From: Myxococcus virescens
GTDB lineage: Bacteria > Myxococcota > Myxococcia > Myxococcales > Myxococcaceae
Direction: 5' to 3'
DNA length: 64,000 nucleotides
Assembly: GCF_900101905.1 (NCBI RefSeq)
Contig: NZ_FNAJ01000006.1
Coordinates: 248,001 to 312,000, forward strand
The notes beneath the pieces are model-generated. The model was not told the DNA's origin, did not search any database, and saw nothing but the letters and a program-made list of their open reading frames with translations. Positions 7,682 through 17,606 of the stretch are shown piece after piece. Numbering within the stretch: the first letter of the stretch is position 1; every line of letters starts with the position of its first letter. Position numbers and translations under genes: made by a program.

Positions 7682-8887
7682 TCAGAGGCCGTCCGGGTAG
7701 CAGAAGCCGTAGGTGCGGTCGTAGCCGCCACCCGCGAGCGGGTAGGACACGTAGCCCAGCTCCTCACCCGGGCCACAGTCCGAGCGAGCACGGGTGTAGG
7801 GGAAGCAGGTGCCGCGGCCCGTGCCGTTCAGGTCGAGGCACACGCCGCGCGCGCCCTCGGCGCCGCAGAACTCCGCGTAGCCCAGGGTGCACTCCTCGCC
7901 GATGAGGGCCGGGTCGAAGTCGAAGCCACTGGCCACCTGCACGGCCTGCTCCTGGCACAGTCCCTGGACGCCGCACACGGTGCCCGTGGGGCAGCCCGGG
8001 TCGGCGGCCATGAAGTCACACGTGGCCATGCACGTGCTCGACGAACCCCAGGCCGTCGTACAGGCGTAGCCCTCCGCGCAATCCGTGGCCGCCAGTTCGT
8101 ACTCGCTGGTGGGCGCCGTGTACGTGCACGCCTCGCCGTGCGTCTTGGTTCCGAGCGACCGCTCCAGCGTGCCGTCATCCGCGGCGCGGTTGGTGGCCAC
8201 GCAGGTGTGGCCGGGGATGTTCGCCGTCAGCGAGCCCTCGCGAGGGTCACACCCGCCGTTGCGGGCGGTGTTCCACGTCGCGAAACGAATCCACCGGCAC
8301 TCGCCGCCCGCCACCGGCACGGTGCCGGTGTAGGGCGCGTACAGCGGCGGCGCGGCCACGGACTGGCGCAGCGTCACGTTGGCCAGGGCGCCAATCGTCT
8401 GCTGCGGTGTCACCTTGAGCGCGAGCAGCAGCGTGCCCGACTCCGCCACGAAGGTCTTCGCCGTGGAGGTACCGGCGTCCTGGACACCCCAGACACACTG
8501 TTCACACGTGAAGAGGTTGGTACCTCCAGCCGCCAGGTCATAGGCGCCCGGCGCCGTATTCACATCCAGCCGGATGCGGGCGACGTCCGCCACCGCCGGG
8601 TCGCCCTGGTCGGAGAACGAGCCGACGTAGGTCGGCTGCGGGCCATACTGCACCGGCGTCCGCTCGATGCCGTTCGTCAGCTCGCCCATCGTGATTTCGG
8701 TACACCCGGCGGGCGGCGACAGCAGCGCCGCCTGCTCCTCCGCGGCGCGCAGCGTCTCCTGCTCAGCGGCAGGAGGCGGGGGGTCCACCGGCTTCTCCGG
8801 CGCACCACAGCCCACCACCGCGGTCAGCAATGCCACACTCCAGCGCCACCCACCTGCAAATGCAACTCCAGAACGTCGATTCGCCAT
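7682..8887 (-). CDS. Cys-rich outer-membrane/surface lipoprotein, unknown function
   Basis: About 401 aa. A lipoprotein signal is visible: basic N-terminus, hydrophobic WSVALLTAVV and lipobox VVGC followed by a Pro-rich linker. The mature part holds many paired cysteines, for example FTCEQCVWG, and Cys-rich blocks near the C-terminus (GCPTGTVCGVQGLCQE, CTLGYAEFCGAEGARGVC), suggesting disulfide-stabilised modules. I do not recognise a named family for the middle region. Two further in-frame ATGs lie upstream (8908, 8917); the one at 8887 puts the signal peptide near the N-terminus. No operon partner. Confidence 0.75.
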   Translation of the reverse strand: MANRRSGVAFAGGWRWSVALLTAVVGCGAPEKPVDPPPPAAEQETLRAAEEQAALLSPPAGCTEITMGELTNGIERTPVQYGPQPTYVGSFSDQGDPAVADVARIRLDVNTAPGAYDLAAGGTNLFTCEQCVWGVQDAGTSTAKTFVAESGTLLLALKVTPQQTIGALANVTLRQSVAAPPLYAPYTGTVPVAGGECRWIRFATWNTARNGGCDPREGSLTANIPGHTCVATNRAADDGTLERSLGTKTHGEACTYTAPTSEYELAATDCAEGYACTTAWGSSSTCMATCDFMAADPGCPTGTVCGVQGLCQEQAVQVASGFDFDPALIGEECTLGYAEFCGAEGARGVCLDLNGTGRGTCFPYTRARSDCGPGEELGYVSYPLAGGGYDRTYGFCYPDGL

Positions 8888-9024
8888 GAGGTCCCGTCCA
8901 GTTGCCATCCCGGCCATTCGGCTTGCCTCGATTGATTCAAGGCAAAGTTAGAATTAGCCGTAGGGTCTGACATCGAACAACTGCTGCTCCCGTGTTCCTG
9001 GTCCCTGCATTCACCTGACGGGAC

Positions 9025-9489
<465 letters not shown>

Positions 9490-9537
9490 GGCGCGGACTC
9501 TAGCGCCAGCCCGCCTCGGGTGGGGGTGCCTGGGGGC

Positions 9538-12500
9538 TCAGTCGCACGCGTGCGTGTGCGTGTGCTCCGTGGCCTTCGGGCTCCAGCCTTCGTTCCCGTC
9601 CTTCTCGAAGAAGAACTTCGCGCGCGGGCGCTGGCGCGTCCCCACCTCGTTGAGCGTGGCCGCGTCGTACAGGCGCCCGTTCACCATGGTGTAGCGCACC
9701 GAGCGGCTGTGCTTGAGGTCCTGCAAGGGATTGCCATCCAGCACGATGAGGTCCGCCAGCTTGCCCTCTTCCAGCGAGCCAATCTCCCCGTCCAGGCCCA
9801 GATAGCGCGCCCCGCTCAGCGTCGCCGAGCGCAGCGCCTGGAGCGGCTTCATGCCGCCATGGCCGAACATCCAGAGCTCCCAGTGCGCCGCCAGGCCTTC
9901 ACGCTGGCCGTGCGCGCCCAACTGCACGCTCACGCCCGCGTCACTCAGCTCGCGCGCCACGGTGGCGGCAGAGAAGTGGTTGAACTCGTCGTCCGGCACA
10001 TGCATGGACGGCCGGCGGCTGCGCGAATCCACCACCCGGCGCGGGACGAAGGACAACAGGCGCTCGTCCTCCCACACGTTCGTCTTCTGGTACCAGTAGT
10101 TCTCACCCCAGACGCCGCCGTAGGCCACGCCCAGCGTCGGCGTGTAGCCGGTGCCGCTCTTGCCCCACAGCTGCTTCACGTCCGCGTAGATGCGCGCCAC
10201 CGGAATCGCGTGCTCCACGCCCGTGTGCCCGTCCACCACCATCGTCAGGTTGTGCTGGAGCAGCGAGCCGCCCTCCGGCACCACCAGCATGTCCAGCTCG
10301 CGCGCCGCCTGGAGCACCTTCTGCCGCTGGTCTCTGCGCGGCTGGTTGTAGCTCTTCACGCTGAAGGCCCCCATCGCCTTCATCCGCCGCAGGTGCGAGC
10401 GCGCGTCATCCACCGTCTCAATGGGCGCGCGGTAGCCCGCGCCGGACGCGCCGTAGAGGATGGTGCCCGTGGAGAAGATGCGCGGCGCCACCACGCCGCC
10501 CGCCCGGGCCAGCTCACTGGCCGCGAAGACCTCTTCCGACGTGTTCGACGGGTCGTGCAGCGTCGTCACGCCGAAGGCCAGGGACGACGCATGCACCCAG
10601 CTCTGCTCGGGCATCAGCCCGTCCATGCCCATGGCCCCATGCCAGTGCACGTCGATGAGGCCGGGCATCAACGTCTTGCCCTTCACGTCCACCACCTTGG
10701 CCCCGGACGGCACCTGCACCTTGCCCACCGGGCCCACGGCGACGATGCGGTTGTTCCGCACCACCACCACGCCCTGCTCGATGACCTCGTCACCCTTCAT
10801 GGTGATGACGCGGCCCCCCACCAGGGCCAGCGTGCCCTCCGGCGCGTCCGCCTTCACCGGGAAGGAGAGGTCCACGCCCTTCTCCGGCGCCTCCGGCAGC
10901 TTCTCCGGCGCGCCGTCGATGAAGGCGAAGCTCTCCTTCAGCGCGCGCGTGAAGAGCTCGGGCCCCAGCGCCCAGTGCAGGCGCTGGCTGTCGCCGGACC
11001 AGTGCAGGTACTCGCCCGCGTCCCGGCTCACCTTCGCCAGCGGCAACGCCTTCGCGCCGGGCCCCACCGTGGCCGCCTTCGCGCCCACCGCGAAGGGGAC
11101 GACGAAGGCGTTGAAGTTCTCCCGGAACGCCACCCACCGCTCGTCCGGGGAGACGCGCAGCTCGGTGGCCTCCGCGCTGGTCAGGTGCGTGCGCTCCTCG
11201 CTCCCGCTCAACCCGATGCTCTTCAGGGAGCGGACGTCCTCCTTCTCCTTGTGCTCCACGTGCAGGAAGTACACGCGGTCCGAGCGCGCGCCGAAGTGCG
11301 GCTGCTCACCGTCACGCGTCAGGCGCTTCGGCGTGCCGCCGCCCGCGGGCATGGCGAACAGGCCCGTGTTCCGGCTCCACAGCCCGGGCATCAGGTAGCC
11401 GTCCCCGGACGCGCGATACACCAGCGTCTTGCCGTCCGGGCTGAGCGCGGGCTCCACGTAGTAGCCCGGCTGCTGCGTCAGCACCTTGCCCTCGCCGCCG
11501 GTGGCGGGCACCACGCGGATGGTGCCCAGCTTCTCGTCGTCCCACGTCGTGTAGACGATGGAGCGCCCGTCCCGGGAGAACGACGGATAGAACTCCAGGT
11601 GGTCGTCTTGCTTCGTCAGGCGCCGGGGCGTGCCCGCCGGCAGCTGCTTCACGTACAGCTTGCCCAGCGCCTGGTACACCACGCGGTCCCCCTTGGGGGA
11701 CACCTGCACCCAGCGCAGCATCTTCGTGGAGAAGCGCTCGGGGGCCACCGCCTGCGGGCTGCGCACGGCCTCGAAAATCGTGCGCGTCCCTCGCACGCGG
11801 AAGGCAATGGGCGTCACCTTCTTCGTGGCCACGTCGATGCGGTGCAGCTTGCCGCCCGCCCAGAAGACAATCGCCTTGTTGTCCGGCGTCCACGCCATGC
11901 CCGGATACACGCCGTGGATGGCCCACGTCTCCTGCATGTCCCGGTCGAGCCCGTCGTACAGCGGGCGCTCCGCGCCGGACGCCACGTCGGTGACGTAGAG
12001 CACGCTCTTGGCGCGCACCCGGCGGACGAAGGCCAGCTGCTTGCCGTCACGTGACGGCGTGGGGCGGATGGCGCCACCGGGGCCCGTGATGAAGGGCTCG
12101 ATTTCCTTCGTCTCCAAATCCAACCGCTGGATGGCGTAGATCTGGCCGTTGGGGTCCTTGTTGTATTCGAAGCTCTTCCCCGGCGAGACGTCCTGGCTGA
12201 AGTAGACGTGGCGCCCGTCGGGTGAGAAGGCGGGCTCGCCCAAATCCTTCTGGTCGTTGGTGCGCTCGGTGAGCTGCACGCCCTCGCCGCCGGCGCGGTG
12301 GTACATCCACACCTCGCCCGCGCCCAGCGAACGCCGCGCGGTGAAGTGCTTGCGCGCCACGATGAACTGCCCGTCCGGGCTCCACGCGGGGCTGTTGAGC
12401 AGGCGGAACTTCTCCTCCGTCACCGCCCGCGCATTCGAGCCGTCCCGGTCCACCACCCAGATGTTGTCTCCGCCGCCCCGGTCACTGGTGAAGACGATGC

Positions 12501-12945
12501 GCTTGCCGTCCGGGCTGAAGCGCGGCTGCATGTCCCACGCGACGCCGGACGTCAGCGCCTTCGCTTCGCCGCCGCCCATGGGCAGCACGTAGATGTCCCC
12601 CAGCAGGTCGAAGACGATTTCGTCTCCGCGCGGGCTGACGTCCACGTTCATCCACGTGCCCTCGGTGACGTCGATGTTCACCTGGCGGGCGGGGAAGCCC
12701 GGCGCGTCCACCTTCCAGGTGTCTCCCCCTTCCTTCTCCGCCTTCTGCGCGGCCTCACCGGACGGCGGACGCGGGGCGTCTACCTCCGCGGCGCGGGCCG
12801 CGTCGCGCGCGGCGTCCTTCGTGTCGGGTGCCGGCCGCGGCGGGTCCTGCCGGACCGAGGGAGGCTTCGCCGGCGCCTGCTGCGCGGCCATGGGCGCGGC
12901 GGGCATCAGCAGGACGGCGAGGAGGGAGGAGGTCAGTCGTTTCAC
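9538..12945 (-). CDS. Secreted TolB-like beta-propeller/amidohydrolase fusion
   Basis: 1135 aa starting at GTG 12945 with an AGAGGA ribosome site. A signal peptide is seen (KRLTSSLLAVLLMPAAPMAA). Roughly residues 60-690 hold repeated PD40/WD40-like blades, such as RFSPDGKRIVFTSDRGG, FSPDGRHVYFSQD, FSRDGRSIVYTTW and LSPDGKTLVYRASG. From about residue 700 there is an amidohydrolase with GKTLMPGLIDVHWHG (metal-binding HxH), further His residues in VDGHTGVEHAI and AHGQREG, and the C-terminal IGSLEEGKLADLIVLDGNPL. It ends with a small HTHTH tail. It is probably a periplasmic peptidase- or imidase-like hydrolase; the substrate is unknown. Confidence 0.92.
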   Translation of the reverse strand: MKRLTSSLLAVLLMPAAPMAAQQAPAKPPSVRQDPPRPAPDTKDAARDAARAAEVDAPRPPSGEAAQKAEKEGGDTWKVDAPGFPARQVNIDVTEGTWMNVDVSPRGDEIVFDLLGDIYVLPMGGGEAKALTSGVAWDMQPRFSPDGKRIVFTSDRGGGDNIWVVDRDGSNARAVTEEKFRLLNSPAWSPDGQFIVARKHFTARRSLGAGEVWMYHRAGGEGVQLTERTNDQKDLGEPAFSPDGRHVYFSQDVSPGKSFEYNKDPNGQIYAIQRLDLETKEIEPFITGPGGAIRPTPSRDGKQLAFVRRVRAKSVLYVTDVASGAERPLYDGLDRDMQETWAIHGVYPGMAWTPDNKAIVFWAGGKLHRIDVATKKVTPIAFRVRGTRTIFEAVRSPQAVAPERFSTKMLRWVQVSPKGDRVVYQALGKLYVKQLPAGTPRRLTKQDDHLEFYPSFSRDGRSIVYTTWDDEKLGTIRVVPATGGEGKVLTQQPGYYVEPALSPDGKTLVYRASGDGYLMPGLWSRNTGLFAMPAGGGTPKRLTRDGEQPHFGARSDRVYFLHVEHKEKEDVRSLKSIGLSGSEERTHLTSAEATELRVSPDERWVAFRENFNAFVVPFAVGAKAATVGPGAKALPLAKVSRDAGEYLHWSGDSQRLHWALGPELFTRALKESFAFIDGAPEKLPEAPEKGVDLSFPVKADAPEGTLALVGGRVITMKGDEVIEQGVVVVRNNRIVAVGPVGKVQVPSGAKVVDVKGKTLMPGLIDVHWHGAMGMDGLMPEQSWVHASSLAFGVTTLHDPSNTSEEVFAASELARAGGVVAPRIFSTGTILYGASGAGYRAPIETVDDARSHLRRMKAMGAFSVKSYNQPRRDQRQKVLQAARELDMLVVPEGGSLLQHNLTMVVDGHTGVEHAIPVARIYADVKQLWGKSGTGYTPTLGVAYGGVWGENYWYQKTNVWEDERLLSFVPRRVVDSRSRRPSMHVPDDEFNHFSAATVARELSDAGVSVQLGAHGQREGLAAHWELWMFGHGGMKPLQALRSATLSGARYLGLDGEIGSLEEGKLADLIVLDGNPLQDLKHSRSVRYTMVNGRLYDAATLNEVGTRQRPRAKFFFEKDGNEGWSPKATEHTHTHACD

Positions 12946-13105
12946 CAGAAGTCCTCTTGAGGAAGAAACCGTGTGTCGGGTGGCGGAGACTATCCGGCCC
13001 CCAGGGGCTGTTGGATGCCGGCCGAGAACAGGCGAACAGGCGAGCCTCTTCCGGGCCGTGTAGGCTCACACCCGCCGAGCAGCACTGATTCCGGGGGGAG
13101 TCTCC
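12946..13105. other. Divergent intergenic region
   Basis: 160 bp between the divergent amidohydrolase and alpha/beta-hydrolase genes. It must hold both promoters. A GGGGGAG ribosome site precedes the rightward gene. I see no clear operator or RNA element. Confidence 0.4.
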
Positions 13106-14107
13106 ATGCAGACGCGTCAGAAGCTCGCCGTGCTCGTCATCCACGGCATTGAAGTGGATGACCCGGGTCTCTATGACACCGCCGTGCGCCTGCTGCGCCA
13201 GCACTTCGCGCAGCACGCGGGGGCCGGGCCGGACACACTCGCCGTCGAAACGGTGAACTGGGCCTCCGTGCTGGAAGGCGCGGAGAAGGACCTGCTCGCC
13301 CGCTACGCCCCGGCCGACGCGGACACGTACTGGAAATCCCTCTATGACAGCGTGCGCACGGTGAACCAGGGTCACGAGTCCGCGCTCGTGCCGATGATGC
13401 TCCGCTTGATGCGGCCGTCCCTGCGCGGAATGGACCTGCGCTACCCCGGCCTGCGGTGGATGCTGGTGCACTTCGTGGGCGACATCATCGCCTACCAGAC
13501 GAACCCCGCCGACCCGGACGTCTACACGGGCATCCACCGCAAGGTCGCCGAGGCCCTGGGCCGTCTGCGCCAGCAGGCCGGTGACACCGCTCCGCTCTGC
13601 GTCATCGCGCACAGCCTGGGCAGCGTCATCGCCAGCAACTACTTCTACGACTTGCAGGCTCAGCGACTGGCCGGGCGGGACATCATCGAGGAGACGGTGC
13701 GCGCGGCCCAGGGCAGCTCGCCCCTGGAGCGCGGCGAGACGCTCAGCCACTTCTACACGCTGGGCAGTCCCATGGCTCTGTGGAGCCTGCGCTATCCCCA
13801 CGCGGAGCTCGACCAGCCCGTGCAGGTCCCCGCGCCGGAGCTGGCACGCCACCATCCGGGGCTTCGCGGACGGTGGCTCAACTTCCACGACGAGGACGAC
13901 GTGTTCGCCTGGCCGCTCCAGCCCCTCAGCGCCGCCTATCACGCCGCGGTGGAGGACCGCGCCGTGCGCGTGGCCGGCCCGCTCTTCTCGTGGACACCCC
14001 TGGTCCACCCCTTCTACTGGTCGGATGACGCGGTGATGCGGGACATCGGCACGTCGCTTGCCCACGCGTGGAGGCAGCTCTCCAGCGCCGCGGCCGTGGC
14101 CTCCTAG
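13106..14107 (+). CDS. Alpha/beta-hydrolase family protein
   Basis: 333 aa. The N-terminal strand is followed by VLVIHGIEVDD (oxyanion-hole region). The nucleophile elbow is CVIAHSLGSVIAS near residue 170, with Ser in a GxSxG-like AHSLGS. Candidate acid and His residues lie in NFHDEDDVFAWPL and VHPFYWSDD. There is no signal peptide or membrane segment. A cytoplasmic lipase or esterase is likely; the substrate is not evident. The start at ATG 13106 follows GGGGGAG. It is followed 68 bp later by two thioesterase genes on the same strand, so it may be cotranscribed with them. Confidence 0.82.
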   Translation: MQTRQKLAVLVIHGIEVDDPGLYDTAVRLLRQHFAQHAGAGPDTLAVETVNWASVLEGAEKDLLARYAPADADTYWKSLYDSVRTVNQGHESALVPMMLRLMRPSLRGMDLRYPGLRWMLVHFVGDIIAYQTNPADPDVYTGIHRKVAEALGRLRQQAGDTAPLCVIAHSLGSVIASNYFYDLQAQRLAGRDIIEETVRAAQGSSPLERGETLSHFYTLGSPMALWSLRYPHAELDQPVQVPAPELARHHPGLRGRWLNFHDEDDVFAWPLQPLSAAYHAAVEDRAVRVAGPLFSWTPLVHPFYWSDDAVMRDIGTSLAHAWRQLSSAAAVAS

Positions 14108-14175
14108 CGTGGCGTTGCGGGCCCCCGTCAAAACACTGTGCGCCACGCGGCCCTGAATCTGGTATCGCGCCCCTC

Positions 14176-14628
14176 ATGTCGGACGACTTCACGCTTCCTG
14201 AAGACAAGGCCGAGCGGATGGAGCGCTGCGCGATCTTCTACACCGACGTCGTGCCCCACAATCACGCGCTGGGGCTGCGGCTGGTGGACATCCGCGCCGC
14301 CGAGGCCACCGTCGAACTGCCCTACGCGGAGAACCTCGTCGGAAACCCGGAAACCGGCGTCATCGCCGGCGGCGCGGTGACGACGCTCATCGACGCCACC
14401 TGCGGCACCGCCGTTTTCCTCAAGCTGGACCGCTTCGCCCCGCTCGTCACGCTGGACCTGCGCATCGACTACCTGCGCCCCGCGCGGCCTGGCATCGTTC
14501 TCACCTGCGTGGCCGAGTGCTACCGGCTCACCCGCCAGGTGGCCTTCGTCCGCGCGTTCGTCCACCAGGGCGACCCGGGCCACCCCGTGGCTTCCGCCCA
14601 GGGCACCTTCATGCGGACAGAGGAATGA
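14176..14628 (+). CDS. PaaI-family hotdog thioesterase (first of pair)
   Basis: 150 aa, the usual length for single-domain hotdog thioesterases. The core motif region GNPETGVIAGGAVTTLIDAT corresponds to the PaaI/YdiI signature in which the G-x-x-hydrophobic helix is followed by an acidic residue acting in catalysis. Later VTLDLRIDYLRPARPG matches the conserved central strand. It probably hydrolyses aromatic or medium-chain acyl-CoA thioesters. The start is the ATG at 14176. The stop overlaps the ATG at 14625 of the next gene (ATGA), so the two paralogues are translated from one mRNA and may form a heteromer. Confidence 0.88.
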   Translation: MSDDFTLPEDKAERMERCAIFYTDVVPHNHALGLRLVDIRAAEATVELPYAENLVGNPETGVIAGGAVTTLIDATCGTAVFLKLDRFAPLVTLDLRIDYLRPARPGIVLTCVAECYRLTRQVAFVRAFVHQGDPGHPVASAQGTFMRTEE

Positions 14629-14633
14629 CGACC

Positions 14634-15089
14634 ATGTCCGAGTCCACGAAGCCTCCCCTCGCCGAGCTGGTTCGCCAGGTGCGCAAGACGCGCGAGTACA
14701 AGCGCCTCACCGACGCCATCCCCTACACGCGTTTCATGGGCATCGGCGTGGAGAACCTCGCCGGCGAGATGCTCTGCCGCATGGCCTTCAACCCGAGGAA
14801 CATCGGCAACAGCCTGATTCCCGCCCTGCACGGCGGCACGCTCGGCGCGCTGCTGGAATCCGCCGCCGTCTTCGAGCTGCTGCTGCAGACGAACACCGAG
14901 CGCGTGCCGAAGGTCATCTCGCTCACGGTGGACTTCCTTCGCTCCGGCAAGCCGCAGGACACCTTCGCCAAGGCGTTCGTCACCCGCCAGGGCCGGCGCG
15001 TGGCCAACGTCCGGGTGGATGCGTGGCAGGACGACCGCACGCGGCCCATCGCCAGCGCGCACGCGTTGTTCCTGCTGTCGGAGCCGTAG
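14634..15089 (+). CDS. PaaI-family hotdog thioesterase (second of pair)
   Basis: About 151 aa from ATG 14634, which has an AGAGGA site 9 bp upstream. An alternative ATG at 14625 overlaps the preceding stop codon. The hotdog motif is NSLIPALHGGTLGALLESAA, with LTVDFLRSGKPQDT as the central strand. It is a divergent paralogue of the gene just before it. The catalytic acidic residue is again on the central helix (LLESAA). Likely acyl-CoA thioesterase; substrate unknown. Confidence 0.87.
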   Translation: MSESTKPPLAELVRQVRKTREYKRLTDAIPYTRFMGIGVENLAGEMLCRMAFNPRNIGNSLIPALHGGTLGALLESAAVFELLLQTNTERVPKVISLTVDFLRSGKPQDTFAKAFVTRQGRRVANVRVDAWQDDRTRPIASAHALFLLSEP

Positions 15090-15246
15090 GCCTTCCGGGC
15101 GTGGCGCCGCTGACGGCGGGATGCCCTCGACACCCTGGAGGCACTGAGACAGGAGCCCTCGCCCCGCTGCCCGCCCCCCTTGCTCCGCGCCATCCTCCGC
15201 CTCCACCTTCGGTTTGATGTGTCGCTCGGGACATGGGAGGCAGGCG

Positions 15247-15978
15247 ATGAAGCGATGGATGGGTGGGGTGGTGGCGGGCGCGCTCGCACTGGGCGGCGGC
15301 GCTCTGGCGCAGCAGAACGGCACGGACGACACGGAGAGCATGGTCCGCATGGGCCGTCCGGAGGCCATCGACCAGGGGCAGGCCCCGGAGCCGTTCGAGG
15401 AAGGCACGGGGGGCGCCGGTTCCCAGGGCACTCCGCCTGATGCGCGCGGCGTGGCGCTGCTGCGGCAAGGCCTGCTGCCCATCCCCACCGACGAGAAGGC
15501 GTTCCTCGACGAGCTCCACCAGGCCAACCAGCATGAGGTGGAGCTGGGCCAGCTCGCTCAACGGCAGGGCAGCGCGCAAGGCGTGAAGGACTACGGCGCA
15601 CGGCTGGTGAAGGACCACGGGCAAGCAGACCAACGCCTCATGGCCTACGCCCGGAAGCAGAACCTGACGCTGGCCGAGCCCCAGGCGGACACCGACTTCG
15701 CCAGGACGATGGAGCGCGCGGAAGAAGCGTCGATGGCGAAGCTCCAATCCCTCCAGGGCCCCGCGTTCGACCGCGCCTTCCTGGCCGCCATGGTGGGCGA
15801 CCATGACGCGGACATCGCCAAGGTGATGGCGGGGCAGCAGCAGTTCTCCGGCAACGCCGGGCTGCAAGCGCTGCTCGGGGACATGCTGCCTACGCTGCGC
15901 GAACACCGGCAGCAGGCGTACCGGCTGCTGGGACAGGAAACTCCCCGCCAGGCACGCAGGGCTCCCGGCGGCCGCTGA
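15247..15978 (+). CDS. Secreted DUF4142 protein
   Basis: 243 aa. A signal peptide (KRWMGGVVAGALALGGGALAQ) precedes a low-complexity Gly/Pro linker and a DUF4142 four-helix domain. The domain shows DEKAFLDELHQANQHEVELG, GVKDYGARLVKDHGQADQRL and a late MVGDHDADIAKV, the His-containing pattern of this ferritin-like family. Function is unknown; members are often periplasmic and stress-linked. The start at ATG 15247 follows GGGAGG. Its stop is 2 bp from the stop of the convergent kinase, inside a 14-bp palindrome. Confidence 0.85.
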   Translation: MKRWMGGVVAGALALGGGALAQQNGTDDTESMVRMGRPEAIDQGQAPEPFEEGTGGAGSQGTPPDARGVALLRQGLLPIPTDEKAFLDELHQANQHEVELGQLAQRQGSAQGVKDYGARLVKDHGQADQRLMAYARKQNLTLAEPQADTDFARTMERAEEASMAKLQSLQGPAFDRAFLAAMVGDHDADIAKVMAGQQQFSGNAGLQALLGDMLPTLREHRQQAYRLLGQETPRQARRAPGGR

Positions 15979-15980
15979 CG

Positions 15981-17417
15981 TCAGCGCGCGGTGATGTCCA
16001 GGACTCGGGACTTCATCTCTCCGGCGTGGCTCCACGTAATCAGGTCCGTGCTGCCCGCCTCCTTCCCCCTCAGACGCACCACGCCCTGACGCGGCACGGT
16101 GACTTCGACGAGGCTCGGTTCGCCCACCGCGATGCGCTGGAGTCCAGGAACGACCAGTTCGTGCACGTCGCCGACGCGCAGGACAACCGGCGATGCGGCC
16201 ATGCGCCCGGGCCTCTCGGCTCGCGGCGTGGCGGCGTCGGACTGGAACAGAAAAGACGGCTTCCACAGGAGCACGCCCAGGACCACCAGGGAACCCGCTC
16301 CCGCCAGGGCCAGGATGCTCCGGCGACCCCATGCCGGCGAAGGCAGGGAGAGCACCGCCATCAGCGCCTCCATGCTGGGGAAGCGATCCTCGGGCGCGTT
16401 CGCGAGCCCCCGCGCCAGCGCGGTGCGGAGATGCCTCGGCACGCTCGACGTTCGCGGTGCGGCGGAGCCAGCAAGGTGGCCGGGGCGCTCACCGTGGAGC
16501 GCTTCGTGGAGCGCGACACAAAAGCTGTACTGGTCGCTGCGGTCGTCCACGGCCCTCCCCGCGCGCTGCTCGGGAGACATGTACGCCGGCGTTCCCGCGG
16601 CCTGCCCCCACTCCGTGAGCATGGGGACCTTCGATGAACCCTCGCTCACATCGGCCGGCGCCTCGGGAGACGCCCCCGTGCCGCGCCTCGCGAGCCCGAA
16701 GTCCGTGACGCGTACCCGGCCATCGCGCCCCACCAGCACGTTGGACGGCTTGAAGTCGCGGTGCACCATGCCCGCGCGATGGGCGGCGGCCAGCCCCGCT
16801 CCCGCTGCCAGGAAGACATCCAACACGTCTCGCCATGGACGCTCGCGTTCCCGAAGCCAGTCCGCGAGCGTCGTGCCGTCCACCCACTCCATGGCCAGGA
16901 AGTCGTGCCCCTCCGCCGTCCCCAACTCGAAGAGCGGCAGCACGTTGGGATGTGAGAGCCGCGCCATTGCCTGGGCCTCCCGAAGCAGCCGCTCACGACC
17001 CTGGTCCTGCGCGCCCGCGAGCAGCGGCCTCAACAGCTTGAGCGCCACCCGCCGCCCCAGCCGCAGGTCATCCGCCGCGTACACCACGCCCATCCCTCCC
17101 ATGCCCAACACGCCCTGCAGCAGATAGGCCCCCAGCCGCGTCCCTGGCGGCAGGACCCGCTCCTCCCGCGCGTCCGGCAACGTCGCCGCGCCCGTGTCCC
17201 ACCGCGTGGACGCCTCCGCCTCACGCTCAACGGTGACCGCGCCCGGCAGGGAGGAACTGGCCGCCACCGCCGCCACCAACGCCCGGCAGTCCGCGCAACC
17301 GTCGAGGTGTGCTTCCACCACCACCACCTTCCCCACGGGAGCCGAGCCACTGACAAAGGCCGCGAGCAGGTTCTCATCCGGACATGCGGACATCGGAGGA
17401 CGGTGCAACGGGTTCAT
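15981..17417 (-). CDS. Zinc-finger transmembrane Ser/Thr kinase with secretin-N-like C-terminal domain
   Basis: 478 aa from ATG 17417 (GAGG site). Order of parts: N-terminal ZAS-type zinc finger VEAHLDGCADCRALV (HxxxCxxC, as in anti-sigma factors); Hanks-type kinase with GVLGMGGMGVVYAA glycine loop, ALKLL lysine, MVHRDFKPSNVLV catalytic loop, VTDFGLARR and PAYMSPEQRAG; one membrane span (ILALAGAGSLVVLGVLLW); and a C-terminal extracytoplasmic domain VLRVGDVHELVVPGLQRIAV that resembles the N-terminal domain of CpaC/secretins. The last domain is homologous to the small exported protein at 18498-18821. It probably senses an envelope signal and controls the nearby sigma factor; that link is inferred. 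Confidence 0.9.
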   Translation of the reverse strand: MNPLHRPPMSACPDENLLAAFVSGSAPVGKVVVVEAHLDGCADCRALVAAVAASSSLPGAVTVEREAEASTRWDTGAATLPDAREERVLPPGTRLGAYLLQGVLGMGGMGVVYAADDLRLGRRVALKLLRPLLAGAQDQGRERLLREAQAMARLSHPNVLPLFELGTAEGHDFLAMEWVDGTTLADWLRERERPWRDVLDVFLAAGAGLAAAHRAGMVHRDFKPSNVLVGRDGRVRVTDFGLARRGTGASPEAPADVSEGSSKVPMLTEWGQAAGTPAYMSPEQRAGRAVDDRSDQYSFCVALHEALHGERPGHLAGSAAPRTSSVPRHLRTALARGLANAPEDRFPSMEALMAVLSLPSPAWGRRSILALAGAGSLVVLGVLLWKPSFLFQSDAATPRAERPGRMAASPVVLRVGDVHELVVPGLQRIAVGEPSLVEVTVPRQGVVRLRGKEAGSTDLITWSHAGEMKSRVLDITAR

Positions 17418-17552
17418 GGCGCGCCTCGAATCATCGCAGCCCGGGTCCGCGCCGAACAGCCCACCCGAGACTTCCCACCCTCGAAGGCAGCTCCGCTGGC
17501 GCGCCGGCCTGACCTCCCACCTCGTGTCAGCCCCTCCCTGTAGACAGGTCGT

Positions 17553-17576
17553 CGTGGAGGGAACGTTCCTTCCACG
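17553..17576. promoter_or_regulatory. 24-bp imperfect palindrome with GGAACGTTCC core
   Basis: CGTGGAG-GGAACGTTCC-TTCCACG is symmetrical over 24 bp except for one position per arm. It lies in the 189-bp gap between the divergent kinase (17417) and TetR (17607) genes, about 31 bp upstream of the TetR start. The same 10-bp core recurs as a perfect 16-bp palindrome at 54849-54864. GGAAC also resembles ECF-sigma -35 boxes, so the site could be an operator or two back-to-back -35 elements. Confidence 0.45.
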
Positions 17577-17606
17577 CGACGGCCGCGAAGGCAGGGGGAC
17601 GGGCGG

